A stretch of DNA of 64,000 nucleotides from WHSW01 sp963846165 (GCA_963846165.1 CAWJUU010000008.1:248001-312000); one strand, 5' to 3'; shown: positions 1 to 7,618, counted from the stretch's first letter. Program-made: numbers and translations. Notes: generated from the sequence alone by a model not told the origin.

Positions 1-428
1 ACGATCCGCCCCCACTCGCGGTCGACCATCCCGGGGATCGCCGCTCGCATCGCGCGCAGCGGCGCCATCACGTTCAGCTCCCAGGCCTCATACCAGTCGG
101 ACTCGGCGACTTGGTCGAGGTCGCGCCAGCGCGACGTGCCGGCGTTGTTGACGAGCACGTCGAGCTTGGAGAACCGCTCCACGCAGGCGGCGACGATGCG
201 CTCGCCGGCGTCGGCCGCGGTGACGTCGAGCGCGAGGTGCTCGGCCTGTGCGCCGGCCCCCGCCGCCGCGGCGCGACACTCCTCAGCCGCCGCTTCGAGT
301 CGCTCCGCATTGCGGGCGACGAGCAGCACCGACGCACCTTCAGCGGCGAGCATGCGTGCCGTCTCGCGCCCGATCCCGCGACTGGCGCCGGTAACCGCGC
401 AGGCCTTTCCCACGAGCCCGAGGTCCAT
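1..428 (-). CDS. short-chain dehydrogenase/reductase (3' end outside window)
   Basis: NAD(P)-dependent SDR oxidoreductase of unknown substrate; only about 142 N-terminal residues are inside the window. From the ATG at 428 the Rossmann cofactor loop TGASRGIG lies at residues ~13-20 and NNAG at ~94-97, both SDR hallmarks. The catalytic YxxxK would be beyond the left edge. The start codon overlaps a TGA in an alternative frame of the upstream OsmC gene (TGATG at 426-430), which suggests translational coupling in one operon with OsmC and the cobalamin adenosyltransferase. Confidence 0.85.
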   Translation of the reverse strand, partial: MDLGLVGKACAVTGASRGIGRETARMLAAEGASVLLVARNAERLEAAAEECRAAAAGAGAQAEHLALDVTAADAGERIVAACVERFSKLDVLVNNAGTSRWRDLDQVAESDWYEAWELNVMAPLRAMRAAIPGMVDREWGRI

Positions 429-840
429 CAGCCGGCCGGCGAGGGGACTCGATCCGGTCGGTGATCTCGACCGGCGTCTCCCCGGCGAGCGCGCGGTGCA
501 CCGGGCACTTGCCCGCGATCACGAGCAGCCGCCGCCGCTGCTCATCGTCGAGGGGCTCGGGGATCCGCAGGGTGACGCCGAACGACCGAGCGCCGCCCCT
601 GCCGTCGGACTCCGCCTCCGCGGCGACCTCGACCTCGCCCAGCTCCCAGCCCTTGCGCTCCGCGTACATCTCGACCGTGATCGCGGTGCAGGCGGCGAGC
701 GCGGCGGCGACCGTGCGGATCGGCGAGGGACCCTCGTCGTTGCCGCCGCTGTCGCGCCGCTCGTCGATCACCATCCGGTGACCGCTGTCGATCTCGAGAT
801 CGTGGGCGTAGCCCTGGCGCCGTCGTGCAACGGCCTTCAC
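340..840 (-). CDS. OsmC family peroxiredoxin-like protein
   Basis: OsmC/Ohr-fold protein, a family of thiol-dependent hydroperoxide reductases; the exact substrate is not known. The ~145-residue core shows the family pattern: TVAAALAACTAITVEMYAE places a conserved cysteine on the central helix, and GKCPVHRAL carries the second cysteine and ends near VEITDRIE. The GTG start overlaps the upstream stop (GTGA at 837-840), so the genes are coupled. As sequenced, the frame continues ~90 nt into the SDR gene with non-family sequence. A +1 shift near 440-455 would instead end the protein at TGA 428-430, exactly at the SDR start, so a single-base assembly error is likely. Confidence 0.8.
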   Translation of the reverse strand: MKAVARRRQGYAHDLEIDSGHRMVIDERRDSGGNDEGPSPIRTVAAALAACTAITVEMYAERKGWELGEVEVAAEAESDGRGGARSFGVTLRIPEPLDDEQRRRLLVIAGKCPVHRALAGETPVEITDRIESPRRPADGPRARGKGLRGYRRQSRDRARDGTHARR

Positions 841-1415
841 GTCTTCGGCTCCTCGCGCTCGCGCCCGGCAAACAGCTCGGGGTCGTCGGCGTCCGCGAGC
901 CGCGCCATCGCGTAGGCGGCGTCGGAGGCGCGGTTGAGGAAGCGCAGCAGCTCCTCGGAGGCGAGCCCGCCCTCCTGCGCGAGCGCGACCGTGCGGCGCT
1001 CGGCCCGCCGGATGACCGCGCGCGCGACGTCGAGCTGAGCGGAGATCTGGGTGCCGCCCGGGATCACGAACTTCGGCGGCAGATCGACCCGGCCCATGTA
1101 GCGGTCGATGACCTGTTCGAGCTCGGCGGCCATCTCCGGGGTCACCCGGCTGACTCCGTCGGCGAGCCGCTCGGCTGCCTCCGGCGCGGTGGCGAGCTCG
1201 GCACCGGCGATGAAGAGGTCGTCCTGGAGCTGGAGGATGTCGGCGGCGAGCTCGGATTCGTCCGCTCCGCAGAGCGAGCGCGCGACGCCGAGCGCCGAGG
1301 CGGCCTCGTCGAGTGCCCCGTAGGCCTCGGTGCGCGGGTCGGACTTCGCCACCCGGCCGCCGTACCAGAGCGAGGTCGTCCCGTCGTCGCCCTTCTTGGT
1401 GTAGATGCGGGTCAC
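837..1415 (-). CDS. PduO-type ATP:cob(I)alamin adenosyltransferase
   Basis: Transfers the adenosyl group of ATP to cob(I)alamin to make coenzyme B12; cytosolic trimer in this family. The 192-residue protein opens with TRIYTKKGDDGTTSL, the PduO-type N-terminal ATP-binding loop, and has FVIPGG followed by ARAVIRRAERR and LNRASDAAYAMAR, the conserved C-terminal helices with the R-x-x-ER motif. Length fits the family. The start is GTG; a TANNNT box (TAGGGT, 1423-1428) lies 7 nt upstream with no Shine-Dalgarno, pointing to a leaderless transcript. First gene of an operon with the OsmC and SDR genes. Confidence 0.9.
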   Translation of the reverse strand: MTRIYTKKGDDGTTSLWYGGRVAKSDPRTEAYGALDEAASALGVARSLCGADESELAADILQLQDDLFIAGAELATAPEAAERLADGVSRVTPEMAAELEQVIDRYMGRVDLPPKFVIPGGTQISAQLDVARAVIRRAERRTVALAQEGGLASEELLRFLNRASDAAYAMARLADADDPELFAGREREEPKT

Positions 1416-1437
1416 GCGCTCGACCCTAGCGCCCTGT

Positions 1438-2691
1438 CTAGCTCAGCGGGTTGAAGACGATCCCGGTGAGCAGCTTGGGGAAGAAGTAGGTCGACTTCGG
1501 GGGCATCGTCTCGCCGGCTGCGGCGACCTCGCGCACCTGCTCGACCGGCGTCGGGCGCATCAGGAACGCCGCGTGGGTCCCCTCGTCCAGCGAGGCGAGC
1601 GCGTTCTCCGCCGACGCCGTGTAGGCGATCCCCCGCTTCGCCTCTACGTCCTCGGCGCTCATCCCGAGCGCATCGCGGAGCAGCAGTGTCTCGAGGATCG
1701 CGGCGTCGAGCGTCCGGTAGGCCTGCGAGACGCCGGGGATCGCGCGCTCGAGCGTCGCCGGTGCCTTGAGCCGCAGCCGGAATCCCTGGCGCAGGTGGGA
1801 GTCGATGTAGCCGAAGACGCCGATCCCGGGCTCGCCCGCCGGGTCGAGCTCCTCGATCGCGACCTCCTCGAACTCGAACTGCTCCCGGATCGCCGCGCCG
1901 AGCGCCACCTGCGCGGCGGAGTCGCCGAGGTTGGTGAGCAGGCGGTGATACCCGAACACGGTCAGGCCCGGGTCCTCGAGCGAGACCAGGGCCATCAGCG
2001 TGTAGCGGTGCGCGCCGTCGCCGCCGATCTCGTCGGCGTAGGTGCGCGCCGTCTCGTAGCGGTGATGGCCGTCGGCAATCAGCAGCTCGGCGTCGGCCAG
2101 CTCCGCGGTGACCGCGCGGTGGGCCTCGGGGTCCTCGACGCGCCAGATCCGGTGCGTGGTCTGCTCGTTATCGGTCAGCTCGGCCCAGGGATCGGTTCGG
2201 GTGAAGCCCTCGAAATGGCGCCAGGCGTCACCGGGGTGAAGGGAGAAGATCGGCGAGAGGTTGTGTCGGGTCGCCCTCGTAAGCCTGAGCCGGTCCTCTT
2301 TCGGGCCGGGTTGGGTGCGCTCGTGCGGGCGCACGAGGCCGGGGCCGTAGTCGGTGACCCGGACGCGGCAGAGCAGACCGCGGCGGGTCCGGCGCGAGCC
2401 GTCCGGCGCCTCGTACTCCTGGGTCAGGGGCCAGAGCGCGGGCCCGCGGTCGGCGGTCAGGATGCCCTGCAGCGTCCACTCCTCGAGCGTCTCGTCGGCG
2501 TGCTCGTAGGGGTCGCCTCCCTCGGGTGCCTCGGGCAGATCGATCTCGACCACGTTGAAGGGTGAGCGGGCGAGCAGCTCGGCGCGGCGCGCGGCGTCGA
2601 TCACGTCGTAGGGGGGAGCGACGACATCGGCGAGCGAGGGCACGGCGGCGAGGTTGTAATGGAGCGCGGTGAGTGGTCGGACCTCGGCCAT
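1438..2691 (-). CDS. DUF1015 family protein
   Basis: Conserved protein of unknown biochemical function, 417 residues, the usual size of DUF1015. Family landmarks are VVAPPYDVI near the N terminus, ELLIADGHHRYETA in the middle, and a C-terminal STYFFPKLLTGIVFNPL. No signal peptide or membrane segment. The ATG lies 10 nt downstream of a TAGGCT -10-like box (2702-2707, minus strand), so the mRNA is probably leaderless or nearly so. It lies just upstream, on the same strand, of the adenosyltransferase gene (22 bp gap), but that gene has its own -10-like box. Confidence 0.88.
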   Translation of the reverse strand: MAEVRPLTALHYNLAAVPSLADVVAPPYDVIDAARRAELLARSPFNVVEIDLPEAPEGGDPYEHADETLEEWTLQGILTADRGPALWPLTQEYEAPDGSRRTRRGLLCRVRVTDYGPGLVRPHERTQPGPKEDRLRLTRATRHNLSPIFSLHPGDAWRHFEGFTRTDPWAELTDNEQTTHRIWRVEDPEAHRAVTAELADAELLIADGHHRYETARTYADEIGGDGAHRYTLMALVSLEDPGLTVFGYHRLLTNLGDSAAQVALGAAIREQFEFEEVAIEELDPAGEPGIGVFGYIDSHLRQGFRLRLKAPATLERAIPGVSQAYRTLDAAILETLLLRDALGMSAEDVEAKRGIAYTASAENALASLDEGTHAAFLMRPTPVEQVREVAAAGETMPPKSTYFFPKLLTGIVFNPLS

Positions 2692-2726
2692 CGGGCGCGG
2701 AAGCCTATCCGGCGGCGGCGGACACG

Positions 2727-3164
2727 CTAGCCCTGAGCATGCTCCGCGAACCAGGCGCCGAGCGCCTCGAAGCCGGCGCGGTGGTCCTCACCGCCGCCGA
2801 GCCCGCCGAGCGGGCCGGTGCCACGCATCATCATCAGCTTCAGCTTCTCGCCGTCGGTCGTCTTCAGCTTCAGCGTCACCGCGGCCTTGTCCATGATCGC
2901 GGCGCCGATCTGGGGCCAACCGCCGCCGGCGCCCTCCGCATCCGCGTCGGCGATCCGCTCCGGTGGCAGGGAGACCGGCTCGCCGTCGGGCTCGAACTTG
3001 CGATTCATGCCCTGGACGATCAGCCGCCGCTCGGTGACCCCGATCGCCACCTGCCGACCCCTGAACATGCCGACCTGGCTGGCGACGCAGACGCCTAGCA
3101 GCGTCTCACCGGCCTCGAGTTCCGGCTCGAGTGCACCGCGAAGCTTGTCGCCGAGCTCGCCCAT
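2727..3164 (-). CDS. PH-like domain hypothetical protein
   Basis: 145-residue soluble protein without a named family that I recognise with certainty. Its pattern of a short helical N terminus (GELGDKLRGALEPELEAGETLL), then a strand-rich body with ERRLIVQGM and a C-terminal helix (AGFEALGAWFAEHAQG) resembles the small bacterial PH-domain-like proteins of actinobacteria. Located between tRNA-Pro (14 bp upstream) and the DUF1015 gene, all on the minus strand. The PH-like assignment is inference from strand pattern and size. Confidence 0.6.
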   Translation of the reverse strand: MGELGDKLRGALEPELEAGETLLGVCVASQVGMFRGRQVAIGVTERRLIVQGMNRKFEPDGEPVSLPPERIADADAEGAGGGWPQIGAAIMDKAAVTLKLKTTDGEKLKLMMMRGTGPLGGLGGGEDHRAGFEALGAWFAEHAQG

Positions 3165-3177
3165 CAGTCGTCTCCAG

Positions 3178-3253
3178 TCGGGGTGATCGGATTCGAACCG
3201 ATGTGCCTCCCGCTCCCAGGGCGGGCGCTCTGACCAGGCTGAGCTACACCCCG
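3178..3253 (-). tRNA. tRNA-Pro
   Basis: Folds into a complete cloverleaf on the minus strand: acceptor CGGGGTG/CACCCCG, D stem GCTC/GAGC, anticodon stem CCCGC/GCGGG with loop CCTGGGA, T stem ATCGG/CCGAT with loop TTCGAAT, discriminator A. The first C1 and the loop read anticodon TGG (Pro). Position 33 would be C instead of the nearly universal T, which is odd and leaves the exact anticodon slightly uncertain. CCA is not encoded. The 5' end overlaps the 3' end of the upstream HTH/endonuclease-like gene by 10 nt. Confidence 0.9.
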
Positions 3254-3915
3254 TGAATCGAGTCTAACCAGCCATCCTGGACGCGATCAATCCATCCCTG
3301 GAGGCGCGCGCGAAGATGCGTGTCACCGACGCTGACGCTGAGCACGCCCCATCTCGAGCGCCACGTCCGGCCGCGGAGCTGGCCGCTATTCGACTTCCGT
3401 TGCAGGTAAATCCGCTCCGGATCAGCGCCCAGATAGGTCGACCAGAACCGAACGAGGTACTCGGAGTCCTGGTCGGCGTGGTACTGAAGCCCATAGCCGA
3501 CCTTGTTGGCGGTGAGCCGGCAGATCCAGTAGTTGCCAAGTCGGATCACACGAGGGTCAGAGTTGGCGATCGAAACTGTGTTGCGATTACGCTTGTACCC
3601 CTCGCCGATGTACATGCAGACGAAGTCGCGAAAGCCGGACTCTGCGTCGAGCAGAGCGAATTCGTCCCAACCCTGCTTGTACGCGGCGTCGCGTCGCGCT
3701 TTGAAGCGCGCTTGGTTGGACCGCTTGGCGGCGGCGAGGGCCCGCCGCCGCCCCGGCGTCATCCGGTGCTTGATCTCAGGGTCGGGCAGATCCTTGATCC
3801 AGTACCAGACGGTCGTCTTGCCGAGCGCGAGCCGGTTGGCGATCTCATCGAGCGAGAGCTTGCGCTCGATCCGGAGCTGGCGTGCCTTCGCTTTCAGATA
3901 GAGAGGGTGCGTCAT
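3244..3915 (-). CDS. HTH protein with LAGLIDADG-endonuclease-like core, under a LexA box
   Basis: 223 residues. Residues ~8-42 form a helix-turn-helix (LSLDEIANRLALGKTTVWYW). The remainder has CMYIGEGYK, then VSIANSDPRVI about 11 residues on, and STYLGADPERIYL; this GEGxK...NSDP spacing resembles the LAGLIDADG homing-endonuclease fold seen in many actinobacterial HTH proteins. That assignment is inference. The ATG lies 1 nt from a perfect LexA box, so SOS control is expected. The stop codon TAG is formed by nt 8-10 of tRNA-Pro, so the mRNA would run into the tRNA. Possibly the relic of a mobile element attached to the tRNA. Confidence 0.75.
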   Translation of the reverse strand: MTHPLYLKAKARQLRIERKLSLDEIANRLALGKTTVWYWIKDLPDPEIKHRMTPGRRRALAAAKRSNQARFKARRDAAYKQGWDEFALLDAESGFRDFVCMYIGEGYKRNRNTVSIANSDPRVIRLGNYWICRLTANKVGYGLQYHADQDSEYLVRFWSTYLGADPERIYLQRKSNSGQLRGRTWRSRWGVLSVSVGDTHLRARLQGWIDRVQDGWLDSIHGV

Positions 3916-3916
3916 G

Positions 3917-3930
3917 CGAACACATGTTCG
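3917..3930 (-). promoter_or_regulatory. LexA/SOS box
   Basis: CGAACACATGTTCG matches the Gram-positive/actinobacterial LexA consensus CGAAC-N4-GTTCG in all ten defined positions. On the minus strand a CATAAT -10 (plus 3933-3938) lies immediately upstream, so the box covers the predicted transcription start of the 3244-3915 gene and ends 1 nt before its ATG. This is the geometry of a simple LexA-repressed promoter. The divergent gene at 3994 could be affected as well. Confidence 0.8.
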
Positions 3931-3993
3931 TGATTATGGCGGACGGAACCGCGGGTAAGCTGAGGGATGGGTCGAGCGACGAGGAGAACCGAG

Positions 3994-4308
3994 ATGGACC
4001 TGAAGCGACTGCAGGACAAGGCGAAGGGGTTGATCGACAAACGCGGCGGAACGGACTCATTGAAGGAGGACGCCGCCGAGCTCAAGGAGATCGCGAACAG
4101 CAAGGGCAGCCTCGGCGACAAGGCGAAGGCGGCGATGGCGGCGATCAAGGATCCGGGCAGCGACGAGGCCGAGTCGCCGGCGGCGAAGGCGGCGACGGCG
4201 CCCGAACGCGACCGCGCCAAGGCGAAGGCCGAGGGCGAGGAGCGCGGCAAGCGCAAGCACGGCGCCGCAGGGAAGCGCGGCGAGGGCGGCGGGCGTAAGC
4301 CTCGGTAA
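3994..4308 (+). CDS. small helical protein, Rv0909-like antitoxin/stress family
   Basis: 104 residues, highly charged. The first ~55 residues (MDLKRLQDKAKGLIDKRGG, SLKEDAAELKEIA, SLGDKAKAAMAAIKDPG) form amphipathic helices of the kind annotated in actinobacteria as Rv0909-like antitoxins or CsbD/LEA-like stress proteins. The tail is Lys/Arg/Gly/Ala-rich and probably disordered. I chose the ATG at 3994 because GAGGAG (3981-3986) sits 7 nt upstream; an ATG at 3967 just after a TAAGCT box is an alternative. No partner toxin is visible next to it. Divergent from the LexA-boxed gene. Confidence 0.65.
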   Translation: MDLKRLQDKAKGLIDKRGGTDSLKEDAAELKEIANSKGSLGDKAKAAMAAIKDPGSDEAESPAAKAATAPERDRAKAKAEGEERGKRKHGAAGKRGEGGGRKPR

Positions 4309-4382
4309 CGCCCCCGGGAGGACTCGAACCTCCGGCCTGCTGCTTAGAAGGCAGCTGCTCTATCCAGCTGAGCTACGGGGGC
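4309..4382 (-). tRNA. tRNA-Arg (TCT)
   Basis: Complete cloverleaf on the minus strand: acceptor GCCCCCG/CGGGGGC, D stem GCTC/GAGC, anticodon stem GCTGC/GCAGC with loop CTTCTAA (anticodon TCT, reading AGA), T arm GGAGG-TTCGAGT-CCTCC, discriminator G. CCA is not encoded. Its 5' half is duplicated at 11998-12036, and the integrase gene ends inside it, marking it as the attachment site of the adjacent element. Confidence 0.95.
4344..4376. repeat. attachment-site repeat, tRNA-proximal copy
   Basis: 33-bp core covering the tRNA-Arg anticodon loop through the 5' acceptor region. An identical copy lies at 11998-12030 in the same orientation, with near-identity continuing past one mismatch (g/a at 4377 versus 12031). 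Direct repeats of a tRNA segment with an integrase between them are the standard scar of tyrosine-recombinase integration. Confidence 0.85.
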
Positions 4383-5646
4383 TAGTGCCCGATATTCGGC
4401 TTAGCGAGCGGGATTCCCGCCCCTGGCCGTTTGTGCGCGTCGGGCCGGGCTCGTGTCCCAACACTTCGATTCTGCCCATTACTGCCCATTCAAGCGCCTC
4501 GTCGTACGGTTCACGGTACTCGTCGGACAGTCGCTCGCGCCGCTTCGCGGCCTTGGCATAGACCCGAATCGTGAACGTGGGATCCTCGTGTCCCAGTTGC
4601 GCGGCGATGTAGGTCGGATCGTCGCGAAGCGCCGAACGCAGAGAGGCGTAGGTCCGGCGCAGCGAGTGAGGGCTCACCCGTTCGCTTATCGGCTCGATGC
4701 CAGCCTCGGCGAGTGCGACGTTGGCCCGCCGAATCGCTGTCTTGAGCCTGCGCGCAACGTTGGCAGGCGTCTGGCGGTTGCGCTTGCCGTTGCGCGGCCC
4801 CGATAGAAACACCGGCGCGCCCGGCTCGGCGAGATCACCGGCCGTGGCCTTGTGCGTGCGAAGTTCATCGGCCAGCCCGAGCGGGAGATCGACCTCGCGG
4901 CCCTCCCCCGCACTCGTCTTTGACTCGCGGACGGTGAGTGTGCCGGTGGCGAGGCTCACGTCGCGCCAATCCAGGGCGCAGGCCTCTCCCACCCGCAGCC
5001 CGGCGCCTGCCAGCGTTGCCATGATCGGTCGTTGTCCGGCCGGGGCGGCGTCCAGCAGTGCGAGGAGCTGCTCGGGCTCTACCCACGAGCGCTGCGGCTT
5101 GGGCTCCTTCATGCGTCGACGCCCGCCCTTCGAGGCTGCGGGGTTGCGCGGCAGGTACCCGTAGTCCACCGCCAGCTCGAGGATCTGCGCGAGCCGCTTC
5201 AGCGTCTTGTTGATCTGCGCCGGGGCAAGCCGCCCTTCGCGCGCCTTCGCAGACCGGTAGCGATCGACCGACTCGGCCGTGATCTCCGACAGCCGGTAAT
5301 CGGCGAAGTGGGGCAGCAAGTGGTAGCTGAGCGACCACCTGTAGTCCTTCACCGTCTTCGGCCTCAACTCCGACTCACGGTCGCGCAGCCACTCGCTCGC
5401 GAACTCGTGGAAGGTCGGAACCTCGGCCGGCGCCTCTACGGGCTCGGGCTCGTGCGGCTGCCAGACACCGCGCTCAACATCGGCGAGAACGTGGCGCAAC
5501 TCCGCCTCGGCCCGCTTTCGCGTCCAGCCGTCCTCGGGTCTGCCGAGGGTGACGAACCGCCGCCTGCCGTATGCGCGGACGCGGAGAGCCCAGGAGCGCT
5601 GCTTGCCGATGGGTGCGATTACCTGTCCGGTTGCTCTACGTGCCAT
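4360..5646 (-). CDS. tyrosine-type site-specific integrase
   Basis: Phage-type integrase of 428 residues. Residues 1-60 look like an arm-binding domain, ~78-165 the core-binding SAM-like domain, and ~185-380 the catalytic domain. The catalytic set is visible: R218 in GAGLRVGEA, K243, H327xxR330 in HSLRR, H353 in LGHED and nucleophile Y363. A good Shine-Dalgarno (GAGGAGG) precedes the ATG. The stop codon TAG lies in the D loop of tRNA-Arg, so gene and attachment site overlap by 23 nt. The C-terminal ~55 residues beyond the catalytic domain are low-complexity and contain tRNA-derived sequence. Confidence 0.95.
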   Translation of the reverse strand: MARRATGQVIAPIGKQRSWALRVRAYGRRRFVTLGRPEDGWTRKRAEAELRHVLADVERGVWQPHEPEPVEAPAEVPTFHEFASEWLRDRESELRPKTVKDYRWSLSYHLLPHFADYRLSEITAESVDRYRSAKAREGRLAPAQINKTLKRLAQILELAVDYGYLPRNPAASKGGRRRMKEPKPQRSWVEPEQLLALLDAAPAGQRPIMATLAGAGLRVGEACALDWRDVSLATGTLTVRESKTSAGEGREVDLPLGLADELRTHKATAGDLAEPGAPVFLSGPRNGKRNRQTPANVARRLKTAIRRANVALAEAGIEPISERVSPHSLRRTYASLRSALRDDPTYIAAQLGHEDPTFTIRVYAKAAKRRERLSDEYREPYDEALEWAVMGRIEVLGHEPGPTRTNGQGRESRSLSRISGTSPRSSAG

Positions 5647-5848
5647 ACATGAGCCTCCTCATTCGAGGGGCTGACGGGGCGATAGCGTTCCCTCGCGCTC
5701 GGGCTTGTGCAACTTGACCGAGCGCCAGGGGCCGGGTGTTCACGCACGCCGGCCCCATTGATTTCGTTCGACGCGATCCTACGCCCTGACGCGGTTGGTG
5801 GTCAATCCCCAATGTTCGGCAAGTCGCCACCGGGTGAGAGGCTTCCCC

Positions 5849-6108
5849 GTGGTGAACGCCGAGCAGAGCCGATTGCTCGAACAGCTCCGCGACCTCAGCG
5901 TGGAGATCGAGGAGGCTGAGGCCGACCGCCTGGCGATGAGACCTCGCCAGCGGGGGCGCGGCAAGCTGCTGCACCGGGCTCGGCGTTGAGGAATCGCCGT
6001 CGGGAACTCATCCCCGTCCTCCTCGCGGCAGGTGTCCCGAGCCGCGCTGTGGCCGAAGCCGCCCACCTCTCCGGGCAGGCTGTCAGGAAGCTCGTCGCCT
6101 CGCGGTAG
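5849..6108 (+). CDS. small HTH protein, split by a frameshift
   Basis: Two abutting frames that read as one gene. Frame one (GTG 5849 to TGA 5987-5989) encodes a helix AEQSRLLEQLRDLSVEIEEA then AEADRLA. Frame two (TTG 5986 to TAG 6106-6108) encodes RRELIPVLLAAGVPSRAVAE and HLSGQAVRKLVASR, a helix-turn-helix. The combination coiled-coil plus HTH is common in small actinobacterial regulators next to integrases. The overlap is TTGA, so either two coupled short genes or one gene with a 1-base indel; I favour the indel. A GAGAGG ribosome-binding site precedes 5849. Could be the element's excisionase or regulator, but that is inference. Confidence 0.6.
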
Positions 6109-6255
6109 GTGGAGACGGACAGGGCGCGGCGGCTCCGGCGGCAGGTGGAGTTCTGGGAGACGCGCTCGGGTCCGCCCCGCCGGGCCTCGGATGGTTGACG
6201 CTTCCGTGCGCCGGGTGTAGCTTCGCTCGCAAGCGAAACGAGCAGGGAGGTCCGG

Positions 6256-7155
6256 GTGCTCGGTAAGAAGGTCGGAATCGGTGCGCTGGCAGGCGTCGCG
6301 ACGCTGGCGCTTTCGGTTCCTTCCTCGGCCTCTGCCGCAGTGACAATCGGGAGCAATCTCGCCGCGGCCCCAAACGGGGGCGCCTCGAGTTGCAGTCCCG
6401 GTCCGTGCACAGACGCTCACAGGACCCTGCCCGCAGCCAGCCAGGCTCAGGGCGGCCTGCTGGCAACGAGCGACGGTGTCGTGGTTCGCTGGCGGATCAA
6501 GGTCGCTGACAATGTCTCGCCGGTGGCGCTGCGGATCACCCGCCCCGGCGACTCCGCCATCCGCAGCGGCGCCGGGACGGGCCCCACGGTCACCCCGACG
6601 GCGAACGCGACCTCGACCTTCGAGGTGCGGCTGCCGATCCAGTTCGGAGACACCGTGGGGATCGACTGCTGCAACCCCACCGCCCTGGAGGCCTTCGCCA
6701 TGACGCCGGACGCAAGCTATGAGCTCTGGCTCCCGCGGCTCGAAGACGCAGGGCCCACAGCGCCATTTTTCAGTTCTCCTAATGAGGACTCCGAGCTGCT
6801 CGTAAATGCCGACATCGAGCCCGACGCCGACGGCGACGGGTTCGGCGACGAGAGCCAGGATCTGTGCCCGACCGACGCCGCCAAGCAGACCGACTGCGAC
6901 CCGCCCGAGACCACGATCACCAAGGACGCGCCGAAGAAGACGAACAAGAGCAAGGTCAAGTTCAAGTTCACCTCCGACGAGGCCGGCTCGGCGTTCGAGT
7001 GCAAGGCCGACAAGAAGCCCTACAAGCCGTGCACGTCGCCCAAGAAGGTCAAGCGGCTCGACGAGGGCAAGCACAAGTTCAAGGTGCGGGCCATAGACGC
7101 CGCCGGCAACGTCGATCCCTCTGCCGCGAAGGACAAGTTCAAGGTTCTGGACTGA
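6256..7155 (+). CDS. secreted protein with calcium-loop and C-terminal Ig-like domain
   Basis: 299 residues. A signal peptide (KKVGIGALAGVATLALSVPS, cleavage after SASA) is followed by a ~165-residue strand-rich domain I do not recognise. Then comes DADGDGFGDESQDLCP, a thrombospondin-type-3-like calcium loop. The C-terminal domain starts at PETTITKDAPKK and contains SAFECKADKKPYKPC and RAIDAAGNVDPS. The same C-terminal domain ends the secreted protein at 43961-45208. GTG start chosen because AGGGAGG (6244-6250) sits 5 nt upstream. Extracellular; function unknown. It is cargo of the tRNA-Arg element and precedes the SnoaL-like cluster. Confidence 0.8.
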   Translation: MLGKKVGIGALAGVATLALSVPSSASAAVTIGSNLAAAPNGGASSCSPGPCTDAHRTLPAASQAQGGLLATSDGVVVRWRIKVADNVSPVALRITRPGDSAIRSGAGTGPTVTPTANATSTFEVRLPIQFGDTVGIDCCNPTALEAFAMTPDASYELWLPRLEDAGPTAPFFSSPNEDSELLVNADIEPDADGDGFGDESQDLCPTDAAKQTDCDPPETTITKDAPKKTNKSKVKFKFTSDEAGSAFECKADKKPYKPCTSPKKVKRLDEGKHKFKVRAIDAAGNVDPSAAKDKFKVLD

Positions 7156-7172
7156 GCCCGGTCGCGTCGCGC

Positions 7173-7187
7173 GATACTGCGCGGGCG
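7173..7187 (+). promoter_or_regulatory. conserved SnoaL-gene promoter motif (copy 1)
   Basis: GATACT followed by exactly 9 nt (GCGCGGGCG) and the ATG at 7188. The same string recurs before the SnoaL-like genes at 7619, 21630 and, on the minus strand, 20276, with a 6-nt spacer version at 22550. A -10-like hexamer this close to the start implies a leaderless mRNA. Confidence 0.6.
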
Positions 7188-7589
7188 ATGTCGGAAGAGA
7201 ACCTGGAGCTTGCAAGGCGCTTCCAGCAGGCTCAGCGCGGAAGCCTCGAGGCGGTGATGGAGTTTGTTTCCGAGGAGGTGGTGGCGGTGGAGTTCGGCCC
7301 TCGCGTCGATACCCCGAAGGTCTTCCACGGTCGCAAGGCATGGTTCGACTATTACGGGCAGGCGGCCGAGGTCTTTGAGGACTATGAGCGGGAGATACAT
7401 GAGTGGATCGATCAGGGGGATTGGGTCATCGCGGTGGGGCGCTGGACCGGTACGGGCAAGTCGAGCGGTGTGCCCGTTGAAGGTCGAGCCGTCAATGCAG
7501 CTCGGTGGGAGGGCGGCAAAATCGTCGAGTATCTGTTCGGGTTCGCGAGCAAGGAGGCGGCCCTGGATGCGGTGCGGTCGCGGGAGTAG
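7188..7589 (+). CDS. SnoaL-like / NTF2-fold protein
   Basis: 133 residues starting MSEENLELARRFQQA, the N-terminal signature of the SnoaL-like (NTF2 superfamily) proteins abundant in Thermoleophilia. The fold is a small cone-shaped pocket used by polyketide cyclases, isomerases and ligand-binding proteins; substrate unknown. Family landmarks: FHGRKAWFDYYGQAAEVF (helix after strand 1), VIAVGRWTGTGKSSG and the terminal strand GGKIVEYLFGFASKEAALDAV. First of four tandem paralogues; its own leaderless-type promoter motif is at 7173. It is the most divergent at the C terminus. Confidence 0.85.
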   Translation: MSEENLELARRFQQAQRGSLEAVMEFVSEEVVAVEFGPRVDTPKVFHGRKAWFDYYGQAAEVFEDYEREIHEWIDQGDWVIAVGRWTGTGKSSGVPVEGRAVNAARWEGGKIVEYLFGFASKEAALDAVRSRE

Positions 7590-7603
7590 CGACAGGCGCG
7601 CGG

Positions 7604-7618
7604 GATACTGCGCGGGCC
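7604..7618 (+). promoter_or_regulatory. conserved SnoaL-gene promoter motif (copy 2)
   Basis: GATACT plus a 9-nt spacer (GCGCGGGCC) before the ATG at 7619, nearly identical to copy 1. It lies in the 29-bp gap between two SnoaL-like genes, so the second gene can be transcribed independently. Confidence 0.6.

Noticed and set aside
1416..1437. Cobalamin riboswitch ahead of the adenosyltransferase gene
   Set aside because: The gap to the DUF1015 gene is only 22 bp and the start appears leaderless, leaving no space for a riboswitch.
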